Of a DNA stretch of 64,000 nt, positions 43,397-51,666 are shown one piece after another; the first letter of the stretch is position 1; each line of letters opens with the position of its first letter. The stretch lies in assembly GCA_039023545.1 (NCBI GenBank), contig JBCHKQ010000001.1, positions 682,001-746,000 of the forward strand. The letters run 5' to 3'. Source of the DNA: Spirochaetia bacterium 38H-sp. GTDB taxonomy: Bacteria > Spirochaetota > Spirochaetia > Winmispirales > Winmispiraceae. The notes under the pieces are model-generated. The model ran no database searches. It was given only the letters and a program-made list of their open reading frames with translations, and was not told the DNA's origin. The position numbers and the translations under genes are program-made.

Positions 43397-44149
43397 ATGA
43401 AGAAGATTATAAGTGTTGTTGTTGTTCTTTTTTTTGTATCCGCTGTTGTTTCTGCGGGGACATGGGGTGGTTTTGGCTATATGTTAGGCTATGCCGAGAC
43501 CAATGATTTTTGGAACAATAAGGAGCTGCCTATCAATTCTCTGCTCCGTTCACACGGTTTTTCTGAGCTTTCCCCTCTTTCTTTCGGTTTTGGAGGTGGT
43601 GGTGGTAGTTTTATGGGTGACTATTATTTTGGTGGCTGGGGTGGAGGTAGTTTCTCTTTCGAATCTTCCAATACCTCCAGTAATATGACTTTTCAGAAAC
43701 TGACTGGTGTCGGTGGCCTAGAGGGAGGTTTTATCTTCTCTGCCGGTTCTCTTGTTGTTATACCTACTATGTCTTTCTTATGGGGGTCTACTGAGTACAG
43801 CATTATGCAGGTTCCTACGGGTGTTGTTGATTTTGAAACTGCTCTCAGCAATCCAGGCTATAAGGTTGATATTGTATCGGATGATTTTGATATTGGTGCT
43901 GGTGTCAATATGTTGTTTAATGCTAACGGATTTATGGGGGTTATGGTCAAGGCAATGTATTTTTATAGAACTTGGGAAAACTGGTATGTACAGGGGACTG
44001 GTAGCAATTCTTATAGTATAAGCGGGGTTCCCAAGAGTTCTCCTCACAGGTTTTTTCTCGGGGTCGGGTTTGCTTTTGGCGGATTTCATACCGGAGATGA
44101 TGACGTTGATAATCGTAATGTTGACAGTGCTTCTGATATTGGGCAATAA
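43397..44149 (+). CDS. Outer-membrane protein, glycine-rich beta barrel
   Basis: The start at 43397 has GGAGG (43386-43390) upstream. The 250-residue protein has the signal peptide 'MKKIISVVVVLFFVSAVVSA' and glycine- and aromatic-rich strands ('WGGFGYMLGYAET', 'GFGGGGGSFMGDYYFGGWGGGSFSF', 'LEGGFIFSAGSLVVIPTMSF', 'FFLGVGFAFGGFH') ending in an acidic tail. This is the pattern of an outer-membrane barrel. I cannot place it in a named family. Its own predicted sigma-54 promoter suggests regulated expression, for instance by nitrogen or surface signals. Confidence 0.7.
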   Translation: MKKIISVVVVLFFVSAVVSAGTWGGFGYMLGYAETNDFWNNKELPINSLLRSHGFSELSPLSFGFGGGGGSFMGDYYFGGWGGGSFSFESSNTSSNMTFQKLTGVGGLEGGFIFSAGSLVVIPTMSFLWGSTEYSIMQVPTGVVDFETALSNPGYKVDIVSDDFDIGAGVNMLFNANGFMGVMVKAMYFYRTWENWYVQGTGSNSYSISGVPKSSPHRFFLGVGFAFGGFHTGDDDVDNRNVDSASDIGQ

Positions 44150-44157
44150 CACTGTGT

Positions 44158-44186
44158 TTGGTTGCCGGTATTTTTTACGCTATACT
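44158..44186 (+). promoter_or_regulatory. Sigma-70 promoter of the hypothetical gene at 44222
   Basis: TTGGTT (44158-44163) and TATACT (44181-44186) are 17 bases apart. The expected start of transcription (about 44193) falls at the foot of the hairpin that follows. Confidence 0.5.
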
Positions 44187-44194
44187 TAGTTATT

Positions 44195-44217
44195 GCAGGC
44201 AGGTTTTTCCTGCCTGC
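44195..44217 (+). repeat. Perfect hairpin at the predicted 5' end of a transcript
   Basis: GCAGGCAGG (44195-44203), TTTTT, CCTGCCTGC (44209-44217). It could terminate the upstream gene or protect/occlude the 5' end of the next. Its GCAGGCAGG arm resembles the constant left side of the variable-stem family. Confidence 0.6.
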
Positions 44218-44221
44218 TGTT

Positions 44222-44716
44222 ATGGAGACTGTTGTGGATAAGTTGTGGCAGACTTTTCTTCTTGTTATAGGTATTGCCTCTCCTATGGACCATGTAGAGC
44301 TTTTTTCTCCTTCTGTTTTTTTTGTCGATGATGGTTTAAAAGTGGATGTTTCTGCAAAACATGTTCTCAATGATGAGATATATGAGCTTCTTGGGTCAGG
44401 GATTCCTGTTGATATAATAGGTGTTTTTATTGTGCGTGGTGGCAGAAAGGTGGTGTTTAACAGGGTGGTTTTTGTTGCTAAGATAAGGAAGGTCAGGGGT
44501 AAAATTTTTTTAAACGATGAGCCACTTGAGGGGCTTTCTTCTCTGGGGAGGGATTTTGAGAGGTTTGTGTTTTTTGCCCCTCTGGATGTATCTGTGCTCA
44601 GGGGTAAAAAGCTTGGTATGCGTTTTGAGCTTAAGCTTTATTCTTCTGTTTTTTCTGGTGTGAGGGACTTGTGGGGGAATAGCCCTCATATCGATTTTTC
44701 TGCTGTTGTTCCCTGA
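44222..44716 (+). CDS. Hypothetical protein, possibly DUF4390-like
   Basis: A 164-residue protein if started at the ATG at 44222. There is no ribosome site because the hairpin ends just upstream; an ATG at 44287 and a TTG at 44162 are alternatives. It has a short hydrophobic start ('TFLLVIGIAS') and a beta-rich body ('VFFVDDGLKVDVSAKHVLNDEIYELLGSGIPVDIIGVFIVRGGRKVVF', 'FVFFAPLDVSVLRGKKLGMRFELKLYSSVF'). The order 'acting strand, L-G-S-G-I-P-V' reminds me of the DUF4390 envelope family, but this is weak. The neighbour is an outer-membrane protein and a terminator follows. Confidence 0.55.
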   Translation: METVVDKLWQTFLLVIGIASPMDHVELFSPSVFFVDDGLKVDVSAKHVLNDEIYELLGSGIPVDIIGVFIVRGGRKVVFNRVVFVAKIRKVRGKIFLNDEPLEGLSSLGRDFERFVFFAPLDVSVLRGKKLGMRFELKLYSSVFSGVRDLWGNSPHIDFSAVVP

Positions 44717-44744
44717 TTTTTACTGCTAGATGGAGGTTGTTTAT

Positions 44745-44770
44745 GGGCAGATTTTGTCTGCCCTCTTTTT
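44745..44770 (+). terminator. Intrinsic terminator
   Basis: GGGCAGA (44745-44751), loop TTTTG, TCTGCCC (44757-44763), then TCTTTTT. It follows the hypothetical gene and converges on the ABC operon. Confidence 0.75.
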
Positions 44771-44785
44771 GTTTTTTCTTTATTT

Positions 44786-44858
44786 TGCCGCAGGCAGGCA
44801 GTAGTGCGCTTTGCTTCTTTGTACTGCCCTATGTGTGCGCCTTCTGCCGTTCGGTATA
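44786..44858 (+). repeat. Variable-stem intergenic element, copy 9
   Basis: TGCCGCAGGCA (44786-44796), imperfect arms (GGCAG...GCGC from 44797 and GCGC...CTGCC to 44848), then CGTTCGGTATA (44848-44858). The CGTTCGGTATA end is 6 bases from the stop of the minus-strand permease gene. Confidence 0.65.
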
Positions 44859-44863
44859 TTGTG

Positions 44864-45598
44864 TTATGGTTTTTGTGTTTTTTGCCTGCTTAGGAGTTCC
44901 AATATGCTGTCTGCAAAGAATGCAAGGATAGCGGAGAGGGATGCTCCTGTCAGTATCATTGCAAGGTTGTCACGGATCAGTCCTGCCATGATTATTACGC
45001 CAAGTCCTCCTGCGCCGATTACTGCGCCTAGGGTTGCTGTACCTATGTTTATTATGATGTTGGTTCTGATTCCGGCTGTGATTACGGGCCACGCAAGAGG
45101 TAGTTCTATTTTTATAAGTATTTGCGCATGAGTCATGCCCATGCCAAGAGCAGCTTCTTTTACGGTGGGGTCTATTGATTTTAGTCCGGATATTGTGTTG
45201 TTGAGTACGGGCATGATTCCGTAGAGTATGAGGGCTGTTATTGTAGGTAAAAATCCAAATCCCATAAGCGGCACTGCTATGCTGATTACAGCAACAGGTG
45301 GTATTGTCTGGAGTAGTGAGCTTAACGAGCTGAGCGCTGATTCCAGATATGTGTAGTTTTTTCTTGTTGCTACTATGCCTGCTAGTATTGCGAGGCTTAT
45401 GGATATTATGCTGGATATTGCTACAAGTACGCTGTGCTCTGCAAGTAGTATCCATAGTTGTTGTCTGTCGTATATGAGGGGCTTATCAGTGAAGCCCAAG
45501 AATGTGAGTATGGCGGTAAGTGATTCTGGATGTGTGAGTGCTACTAGTATTGTTCCCAATAATATTGGAGATATTAGTTTCTTTGTGCTAGTTTGCAT
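44864..45598 (-). CDS. yehW: Osmoprotectant/betaine ABC transporter permease (YehW/OpuCB-like)
   Basis: A 244-residue inner-membrane permease with six hydrophobic segments. The binding-protein-dependent permease loop is 'EAALGMGMTHAQILIKIELPLAWPVITAGIRTNIIINIGTATLGAVIGAGGLG', which docks on the ATPase. Length and order (binding protein, long permease, ATPase, short permease) match the yehZYXW glycine-betaine operon of enterobacteria. Its start overlaps the ATPase gene by 11 bases. Last gene of the operon. Confidence 0.9.
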   Translation of the reverse strand: MQTSTKKLISPILLGTILVALTHPESLTAILTFLGFTDKPLIYDRQQLWILLAEHSVLVAISSIISISLAILAGIVATRKNYTYLESALSSLSSLLQTIPPVAVISIAVPLMGFGFLPTITALILYGIMPVLNNTISGLKSIDPTVKEAALGMGMTHAQILIKIELPLAWPVITAGIRTNIIINIGTATLGAVIGAGGLGVIIMAGLIRDNLAMILTGASLSAILAFFADSILELLSRQKTQKP

Positions 45599-46535
45599 TG
45601 TTTTTTGCCAGTTCTCTTATGTCTGCCAGGCTAATTGTCCCTGCTGTTTTGCCTTCTGCGGTCTTTATGCGCAGCTTCTCTGTTCCTGATTTAAGCAGCA
45701 GGGCAAGAGCGTCTTTTATAGTGGCGGTTTCCTCTATTACCGGATATTGATTTTTATCTTCTGTGTGTTTTTTTGCTATTTCTTTTATGCTGTATCTGGC
45801 GAGTCTTTTTATGCTGCTGTCTGTGCCTATAAAATCCCTGATAAATGGGTTTTCTTCTTCTGTAAGAATTTCTTCTGTTTTCTTATGCATGATTAGTTTT
45901 CCACTTTCCATTATTGCTATGCTGTCCGCAAGGCTTATTGCTTCTTCCATGTCATGCGTAACAAAGACCACTGTTTTCTTGAGTTTCTTTTGTATCTCTA
46001 GAAACTCTGTCTGCAGCCTTGCTCTTGTTATAGGGTCTGTAGCACCAAATGGTTCGTCCATAAGTATTACGGGGGGATCTGCGGCCAGAGCTCGGGCTAC
46101 ACCTACTCTCTGTGCTTCTCCGCCGGAAAGCTGTGCAGGGTACTTGTGAGAGTAGGTTTCAGGCTTCAATCCTACTAGTGTGAGCATTTCTTCTGCCCTT
46201 TTTTTCTGTTTTTCTTTATCCCAGCCAAGTAGTCTGGGTACTGTGCATATGTTTTCTTCTACTGTCCAATGGGGAAAGAGCCCTGTGTTTTGTATCACAT
46301 AGCCTATGCTCCTTCTTAGAGCTTCTGGCTGATAGTCTCGTATGTGTTTGCCATTATATAGAATATCTCCTTCATCCGGCTCTATTAGTCTGTTGAGCAT
46401 TCTTATTGTTGTTGATTTCCCGCAGCCAGAGGGTCCTATTAATACTGTTATTTTCCCGTCTTCTATCATAAGATTCAGCGAATTAACTGCTGTTTTTTCT
46501 CCATATCTTTTTGTAAGCTCTATGCATTCAATCAT
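45588..46535 (-). CDS. yehX: Osmoprotectant ABC transporter ATP-binding protein (YehX/OpuCA-like)
   Basis: A 315-residue ATPase with Walker A 'GPSGCGKST' (34-42), Q-loop 'YVIQNTGLFPHWTVEENI', signature 'LSGGEAQRV', Walker B 'VILMDEP' and H-loop 'VTHD'. The tail (about 250-315) retains one CBS-like half ('YPVIEETATIKDALALLLKSGTEKLRI...TAGTISLADIREL'), as in betaine transporters that gate on ionic strength. It overlaps the upstream permease by 8 bases. Confidence 0.93.
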   Translation of the reverse strand: MIECIELTKRYGEKTAVNSLNLMIEDGKITVLIGPSGCGKSTTIRMLNRLIEPDEGDILYNGKHIRDYQPEALRRSIGYVIQNTGLFPHWTVEENICTVPRLLGWDKEKQKKRAEEMLTLVGLKPETYSHKYPAQLSGGEAQRVGVARALAADPPVILMDEPFGATDPITRARLQTEFLEIQKKLKKTVVFVTHDMEEAISLADSIAIMESGKLIMHKKTEEILTEEENPFIRDFIGTDSSIKRLARYSIKEIAKKHTEDKNQYPVIEETATIKDALALLLKSGTEKLRIKTAEGKTAGTISLADIRELAKNNAN

Positions 46536-47688
46536 TTGTGCTGCTCCTGTCCGTTTTCCTTAGTATAAATGCCCACAATTTGTCGGTTAGTATTGCCAGG
46601 GAAACTATAGGAAATACACCTAGTCCCACAAGGTCGTATGCGGATTGACCAAGTCCCATAAAGACAAAGCGTCCCAGTCCGCCTGCTCCTATAAGTGCTG
46701 CTATGGTGGTAAGTCCTACTGCCTGAACACTGCTTGTTCTTATCCCTGCCAGGACTATAGGCATGGCAACAGGAAGCTCTACCCATAAGAAAAGCTGTTT
46801 TTTGCTTAACCCCATACCACGTGCAGCCTCAAGAAGGGAGTTCTCCACTGTTGTAAGTCCTTCTGTCGTGTTGCGTACTATGGGCAGAAGTCCGTACAGT
46901 GTGAGAGCTATAAAGGCGGGAGCCGGTCCTATCCCCTTGATGCCAATCTGCCTCAATACGGGGAAAATATAGGAAAGCCACGCCAGAATGGGAATAAGAA
47001 AACCAAAGAGCGCAAGACTTGGGATTGTCTGGATACCTCCCGTTATGCTCATTATCCACGGCTTGGCTCCGTGTTTTTTGTAAGCTGCTATACCAAGAGG
47101 AAGCCCTATTGTTATGGCAAAAAAAGTAGAGCCAAAAGCCAGTCTAATATGCTCAAAAAAAGCCTGTAAAAAAACAGATGATTGCGAAAAATACTCGCGA
47201 ACTATGCCTAAGTTGTTAAAAACTCCCATAAACCCTACTGCAAACACCCCTGCAAGCATAAAAGTAAATACCGTTTTTCTTACTAACCTGTATCCTCTGT
47301 AAAAAAGACTGGAAGAAAGCAAAAAAACTGACAGCAGAATAAAATAAAAACCCAAAGAGGGATTTATACGTGCTGGAGGAGCAGGATTAATTGTGTTATT
47401 TACTATAGCAAGCATTATCCATGGAATCTGGGCGAGAACAACAAGAATAATGGTTGCCAGTCTTATATTTACTTGCTGCTTTTTATATGGATAACACAAC
47501 ATCAGTGAGGTGAGAGCTGCAAAAACATACACTGTCCTAATAAAAAACGGTGTATCAATTGGATAGGGATTTACAACCCTGTTTTGGGAAAACATAAACA
47601 CAGGCAGGATAAAACCGGCTAATGCCGAAATCCCGCCTGTGGCATATAATAGAAATTCTCTTTCTTTTATTGAGTAGCTATTTCTCAC
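46528..47688 (-). CDS. yehY: Osmoprotectant ABC transporter long permease (YehY-like)
   Basis: A 386-residue permease if started at the GTG at 47688-47686, three codons before the end of the binding-protein gene; this length equals E. coli YehY (385). An in-frame ATG 42 bases upstream is possible. Several hydrophobic segments occupy the N-terminal 160 residues and are absent from the short permease. The core loop is 'EAARGMGLSKKQLFLWVELPVAMPIVLAGIRTSSVQAVGLTTIAALIGAGGLG'. It pairs with the short permease to form the membrane channel. Confidence 0.88.
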   Translation of the reverse strand: MRNSYSIKEREFLLYATGGISALAGFILPVFMFSQNRVVNPYPIDTPFFIRTVYVFAALTSLMLCYPYKKQQVNIRLATIILVVLAQIPWIMLAIVNNTINPAPPARINPSLGFYFILLSVFLLSSSLFYRGYRLVRKTVFTFMLAGVFAVGFMGVFNNLGIVREYFSQSSVFLQAFFEHIRLAFGSTFFAITIGLPLGIAAYKKHGAKPWIMSITGGIQTIPSLALFGFLIPILAWLSYIFPVLRQIGIKGIGPAPAFIALTLYGLLPIVRNTTEGLTTVENSLLEAARGMGLSKKQLFLWVELPVAMPIVLAGIRTSSVQAVGLTTIAALIGAGGLGRFVFMGLGQSAYDLVGLGVFPIVSLAILTDKLWAFILRKTDRSSTND

Positions 47689-48616
47689 CCTTAAGGAAAC
47701 CCTTCTCCTTGAGATACTTCTTTGCAACATCAGAGGGGCTCTTCCCCTCCACACTTATTTGAGAGTTGAGCGATTGAAGAGTAACCAAATCAAGGCTCTT
47801 AAAAACATGAGCAAGAATATCCTTTATCTCCGGATATTTTTTTAGAACATCCTCTCTTATAATTGGCGCCGGCTCGTAGACAGGCTGTACACCGCGGTTA
47901 TCCTCAAGCACGACTAGCCCAAGTGCTGCAAGCTGCCCGTCCGTACCATAAGCCATAGCAGCATTAACTCCGTCCGTACCGTTGGCCGCAGCCTTCTCCG
48001 TTGTGGCAGTGTCTCCACCAGAAAGAATAAGAAGCTGCTCTTTAGAAAGCTTAAACCCATAAGCCTTTTCAAAAGCCGGCAGAGCATCTGGACGTGACAC
48101 AAACTCCTCTGAGCCTGCAATCTTAAAAACACCCCCTGCATTGATATATTCTGCAAGGTCATCTAAGCTCACAAGATTACCACCAGCAAGGTCGCTCCGT
48201 ACTGCAATAGCCCACGTATTATTTGCCGGTGCAGGCTCTAACCACACAATCTTGTTTGTCTCATAATCAAGCCTTTTAACCGTTTCATAAGCCTTTTTTC
48301 TATCCTTCCACACATCCTGTGGAGCATCCGGATAGAAAAAACCGCCATTACCTGTATACTCTGGATAAATATCTATCTCACCATTGATTATAGCTTTCCT
48401 TACGATATTAGTAGGTCCAAGCTGTACACTATTTTTTACTGTAAAATCATTATCCTCCAGCAAAAGCACAATCATAGAGCCAAGCAGAGCACCCTCCGTA
48501 TCAATCTTAGAACCAACAGTTACAGACCCCTTTCCAAGAACCTTTCCACCCGAACAGGAAGAAAGAAGAAAAACAACAGCCAGAGCAACTATAACAACAG
48601 ATTTAAAAAATCTCAT
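47678..48616 (-). CDS. yehZ: Osmoprotectant-binding lipoprotein (YehZ/OsmF/OpuCC-like)
   Basis: The start at 48616 gives a 312-residue lipoprotein (LSSC, Cys21), with GGGGG five bases before the ATG. 'VTVGSKIDTEGALLGSMIVLLLEDNDF', 'GEIDIYPEYTGNG', 'WAIAVRSDL', 'YGFKLSKEQLLILSGGDTATTEKAAANGTDGVNAAMAYGTDGQLAALGLVVLEDNRGVQPVYEPAPIIRED' match the OpuAC/ProX-like glycine betaine/choline binding fold. First gene of the four-gene operon in yehZYXW order. Confidence 0.93.
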   Translation of the reverse strand: MRFFKSVVIVALAVVFLLSSCSGGKVLGKGSVTVGSKIDTEGALLGSMIVLLLEDNDFTVKNSVQLGPTNIVRKAIINGEIDIYPEYTGNGGFFYPDAPQDVWKDRKKAYETVKRLDYETNKIVWLEPAPANNTWAIAVRSDLAGGNLVSLDDLAEYINAGGVFKIAGSEEFVSRPDALPAFEKAYGFKLSKEQLLILSGGDTATTEKAAANGTDGVNAAMAYGTDGQLAALGLVVLEDNRGVQPVYEPAPIIREDVLKKYPEIKDILAHVFKSLDLVTLQSLNSQISVEGKSPSDVAKKYLKEKGFLKGEK

Positions 48617-48705
48617 AAATCCCCCATATATTATAACAATAGTAAGGAAAGTATAGTAAAACAAAAAAATAATTGCAAATTTTTACGGGAAAATAATTAA
48701 AACAG

Positions 48706-48776
48706 ATCGAACAGCATAAGGCGCGCCTATGAAGTGCTTAAGAAAAGTATGGCGCACCTTATGCCTGCCTTCGGCA
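48706..48776 (+). repeat. Variable-stem intergenic element, copy 10
   Basis: Reverse orientation: ATCGAAC (48706-48712), arms GCATAAGGCGCGCC (48714-48727) and GGCGCACCTTATGC (48751-48764), 13 of 14 pairs, then TGCCTTCGGCA (48766-48776). Between folC and the betaine operon, both minus-strand. Confidence 0.7.
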
Positions 48777-48811
48777 CATAAAAGCAAAACAGCAAGAATC
48801 ACTCTGGACTC

Positions 48812-50134
48812 TCACATATCCTTTGTCAAACCGATAATCTCCCCTGCAAGATAAAAAGACCCTGTTGAAAGTATGACCCCATCTTTACCTGCAAGCTCAA
48901 AAGCCCTTTTTAGAGCCTTAGCCTCATCTGGCCAAAGCTCCGCATCAAGCCCCATAGATAAGGCAAGCTCATACAGCCCCTCTGGAAAAGACGGTTTAAA
49001 AGTTCCCGCGCGGGTTATGACAAAACGTTTTGCAATACCAGAAAGAGTTTCAAGCATTGACTTGGCATCCTTATCTGCAGCACAGGCAAAAACCACAATG
49101 CAAGAAGAACGGCCATAATAATTTTCTACAGCTTTGGACACCATTCTTACAGAATCCGCAGTATGAGAACCATCAACATACAAATCCGGCTGTTTTTTTA
49201 TAAGCTGCATTCTGCCCGGAAGCATAACAGACTCAAGGGCATAAGCTATAATAGATACATCTATGCCAGCAAAAAGCCTAGCCGCACTTGCCGCAAGTGC
49301 GGCATTCTCACCCATGACATCCAGCAGAGTATTAAGGCGACAGCTTGGCAGTCTGCCATCCTGCCAGTACAAATCAAGCTCAACACCATTATTTGTACTT
49401 TTTGTCTGATAAAAGCCATAAGCATCTCTGTCCCTGGAGGAAACAGTAAGACAATCACTTCCTGTCTCCCTTACCCGTTTTCTTATAACAGACAGGACAG
49501 ACTCATTCTGATCTGCAACAAGCACCGGCACGGATTCCTTTATAATCCCTGCCTTCTCACCAGCAATAGCTTCTAACGTATCCCCCAGAAACATTGTATG
49601 CTCAAGCTCTATATGCGTGATAATGCAGCCCTTGGGAAGGACAACATTGGTAGCATCTAGCCTCCCCCCCATACCAGTCTCTACAACAGCCCAGTCACAG
49701 CCCATCTTGCGGAATATCAAAAAACCAAGCACAGTAAGAAGCTCAAAAGTACTTACCTCATCAAGCAGCCTTTTACCCTCAGAAGAGCCCTCAAGAGCCT
49801 TTCTCATTTCTGCTATAGCAGAAATATAAACCTCATCCGGCCAAAACTCTCCTGCCAGACTTATCCTTTCCTTATAAGAAACAAGATGAGGAGACATATA
49901 CAGTCCGGTCTTATACCCTGCCTTCCTCAAAATAGAAGCAAGATAAAAGGCAGTAGACCCCTTACCCTTGGACCCAGCTATATGAACAACTTTAAAAGCA
50001 CGCTCGGGATTATCAAAAAGAGTGCACAACCTGTGCACTCTTTCAAGTTTAAACTCCCGTACCTCTCCGGACCTTCTCTCAAAATTGGCAAAGGACTCGA
50101 TATAAGAAAAAGCAGCATCAAGCTCAGAGCTCAT
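48812..50134 (-). CDS. folC: Folylpolyglutamate synthase / dihydrofolate synthase
   Basis: A 440-residue Mur-ligase-fold enzyme that adds glutamate to (dihydro)folate. The P-loop is 'GSKGKGST' (54-61). Further hallmarks are 'TGLYMSPHLVSYKERI', 'VVETGMGGRLDATNVV', 'ITHIELEHTMFLGDTLEAIAGEKAGII', 'GRMQLI' and 'VDGSHTADS'. It overlaps the end of hisD by 11 bases and is transcribed with it. Confidence 0.96.
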   Translation of the reverse strand: MSSELDAAFSYIESFANFERRSGEVREFKLERVHRLCTLFDNPERAFKVVHIAGSKGKGSTAFYLASILRKAGYKTGLYMSPHLVSYKERISLAGEFWPDEVYISAIAEMRKALEGSSEGKRLLDEVSTFELLTVLGFLIFRKMGCDWAVVETGMGGRLDATNVVLPKGCIITHIELEHTMFLGDTLEAIAGEKAGIIKESVPVLVADQNESVLSVIRKRVRETGSDCLTVSSRDRDAYGFYQTKSTNNGVELDLYWQDGRLPSCRLNTLLDVMGENAALAASAARLFAGIDVSIIAYALESVMLPGRMQLIKKQPDLYVDGSHTADSVRMVSKAVENYYGRSSCIVVFACAADKDAKSMLETLSGIAKRFVITRAGTFKPSFPEGLYELALSMGLDAELWPDEAKALKRAFELAGKDGVILSTGSFYLAGEIIGLTKDM

Positions 50135-51449
50135 ATTTTCCTGTCTTATCCCTGTTTTTTAAAGCAGCGGCATGAGCCGGAAAATTCTCAAACTCCGCTA
50201 GCCTTATAACATCATCCCGTATGTTTTCAAAAGCCTCCTTGGATGCATAAACAACAGAAGAATACTTGATAAAATCACGCACAGATACGGGAGAATATAG
50301 TTTTGCCTTCCCTCCTGTAGGCAGCACAGCATTGGGACCCGTAGCATAATTGGCAATGCTAAAAGGTGTATTCTCGCCAAGCAAAATTTCACCTGCATTC
50401 TCTATCATAGACAGAGTAAAAAAAGGCTCCCGCGTATGCAGCATAAGATGCTCCGGTGCAAAATCATTGACAATGGCTGCAGCCTCTTCCATACTATCCG
50501 CGACAATAATCCCACCGTAACCTGCCATAACAGACCTGACAAACCCCTGTCTTGGTTCTGGCAGCCTTATAATACAATCCTCAAGATAAGAACGTACAGA
50601 CTCGGCAAGAGAAACAGAATCCGTAACAAGAAGAGCAGAAGAGTCCGCACCATGCTCGGCCTCTATAAGCAAATCTATGGCCACCTTCCAAGCATCCGCA
50701 GAAGAATCGGCAAGAATAACAGACTCCGACGGACCGGCAGGAAGACCCGTATTTACAATATGCGACACAAGGTGCTTGGCAGCCGCAACATAAGCACTTC
50801 CCGGACCTGTAATCATAGAAACAGGTCTTATGGACTCTGTCCCGTATGCGAGAGCAGCTATAGCCTGAGAACCACCCATCTTATATACCTCATCCACACC
50901 GCACAGGTGTGCAGCATAAAGACAAGCAGGATTGATAGAACCGTCTGACTCTGGTGGACTTACCATCACAATACGCTTTACCCCCGCAAGCTTTGCAGGA
51001 ACAGCAAGCATATAAACCATAGAAGGAAAACTTCCCCTGCCACGTGGAACATACAAACCGCAGGAATCTATAGGCATAGCCCTCTCACCTGCCACAAGCC
51101 CCGGTCTAACTTCAATCATTTCCATAGCAGAAGGAACCTGTGCAGCATGAAAAATGCGCACATTCTCAACAGCATTCTCAATCGCCCTCTTAAGAGACTT
51201 GTCAAGCTCTGCCTCTGCCCGTGAAAACTCCTCCTCGGATACACGCAGTCCATCAGGCTCAAGCTCTGCACCCTCAAACTCCCTCGTATAACGTAGAACA
51301 GCAGCATCACCCTCTAGTCGTACCGCCTCCACAATAGGTCTTACAGCCTCTATAGCAGAAGAAATATCCTCTTCCGAGCGTCTCAGAATCCGCCTGCGTC
51401 TTTCGGCATCAAGCTCAGACCATTTCCAGAAATTAATATTCACATCCAT
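50124..51449 (-). CDS. hisD: Histidinol dehydrogenase
   Basis: A 441-residue zinc enzyme that makes histidine from histidinol with two NAD+. The start at 51449 (MDVNINFWKW) was chosen; a longer in-frame form would run into a repeat element. Visible are 'SCGLYVPRGRGSFPS', 'KMGGSQAIAALAYG', 'GPGSAYVAAAK', 'AGPSE', the zinc-site 'EAEHGADSSA' and the catalytic pair in 'DFAPEHLML'. Other histidine genes are absent nearby, so it is a dispersed pathway gene paired with folC. Confidence 0.97.
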   Translation of the reverse strand: MDVNINFWKWSELDAERRRRILRRSEEDISSAIEAVRPIVEAVRLEGDAAVLRYTREFEGAELEPDGLRVSEEEFSRAEAELDKSLKRAIENAVENVRIFHAAQVPSAMEMIEVRPGLVAGERAMPIDSCGLYVPRGRGSFPSMVYMLAVPAKLAGVKRIVMVSPPESDGSINPACLYAAHLCGVDEVYKMGGSQAIAALAYGTESIRPVSMITGPGSAYVAAAKHLVSHIVNTGLPAGPSESVILADSSADAWKVAIDLLIEAEHGADSSALLVTDSVSLAESVRSYLEDCIIRLPEPRQGFVRSVMAGYGGIIVADSMEEAAAIVNDFAPEHLMLHTREPFFTLSMIENAGEILLGENTPFSIANYATGPNAVLPTGGKAKLYSPVSVRDFIKYSSVVYASKEAFENIRDDVIRLAEFENFPAHAAALKNRDKTGKYEL

Positions 51450-51517
51450 GCCTGCTATGCTATTACAAGATAAAACATAGGTCAATCTTGGAAACACACG
51501 GAAAATACCATAAAAAA

Positions 51518-51646
51518 ATACCGAACGTCGGGATTGCGCCATGTTTGCCACGCTCTATTGTTTTTCTTCTGCCAAGAACAGCACGGCCGCGCAGCGAGCC
51601 GTGCGTTCGATATAAAAACATGGCGCAGCCCCTCCTGCCTCCGGCA
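51518..51646 (+). repeat. Variable-stem intergenic element, copy 11 (with nested inverted copy)
   Basis: Reverse orientation: ATACCGAACG (51518-51527), then outer arms GGGATTGCGCCATGTTT (51530-51546) and AAACATGGCGCAGCCCC (51616-51632), 15 of 17 paired, then TGCCTCCGGCA (51636-51646). The loop holds a second unit in the other orientation: CACGGC (51582-51587) pairing with GCCGTG (51598-51603), then CGTTCGATATA (51604-51614). The nested stem matches the nested stem of copy 1. Confidence 0.72.
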
Positions 51647-51666
51647 TAATGGTAAAATGATCATAA

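Noticed and set aside
48616..48660. TGTTATAAT box as promoter of the betaine operon
   Set aside because: It would start transcription inside the ribosome-binding site of the first gene and no -35 box is suitably placed.
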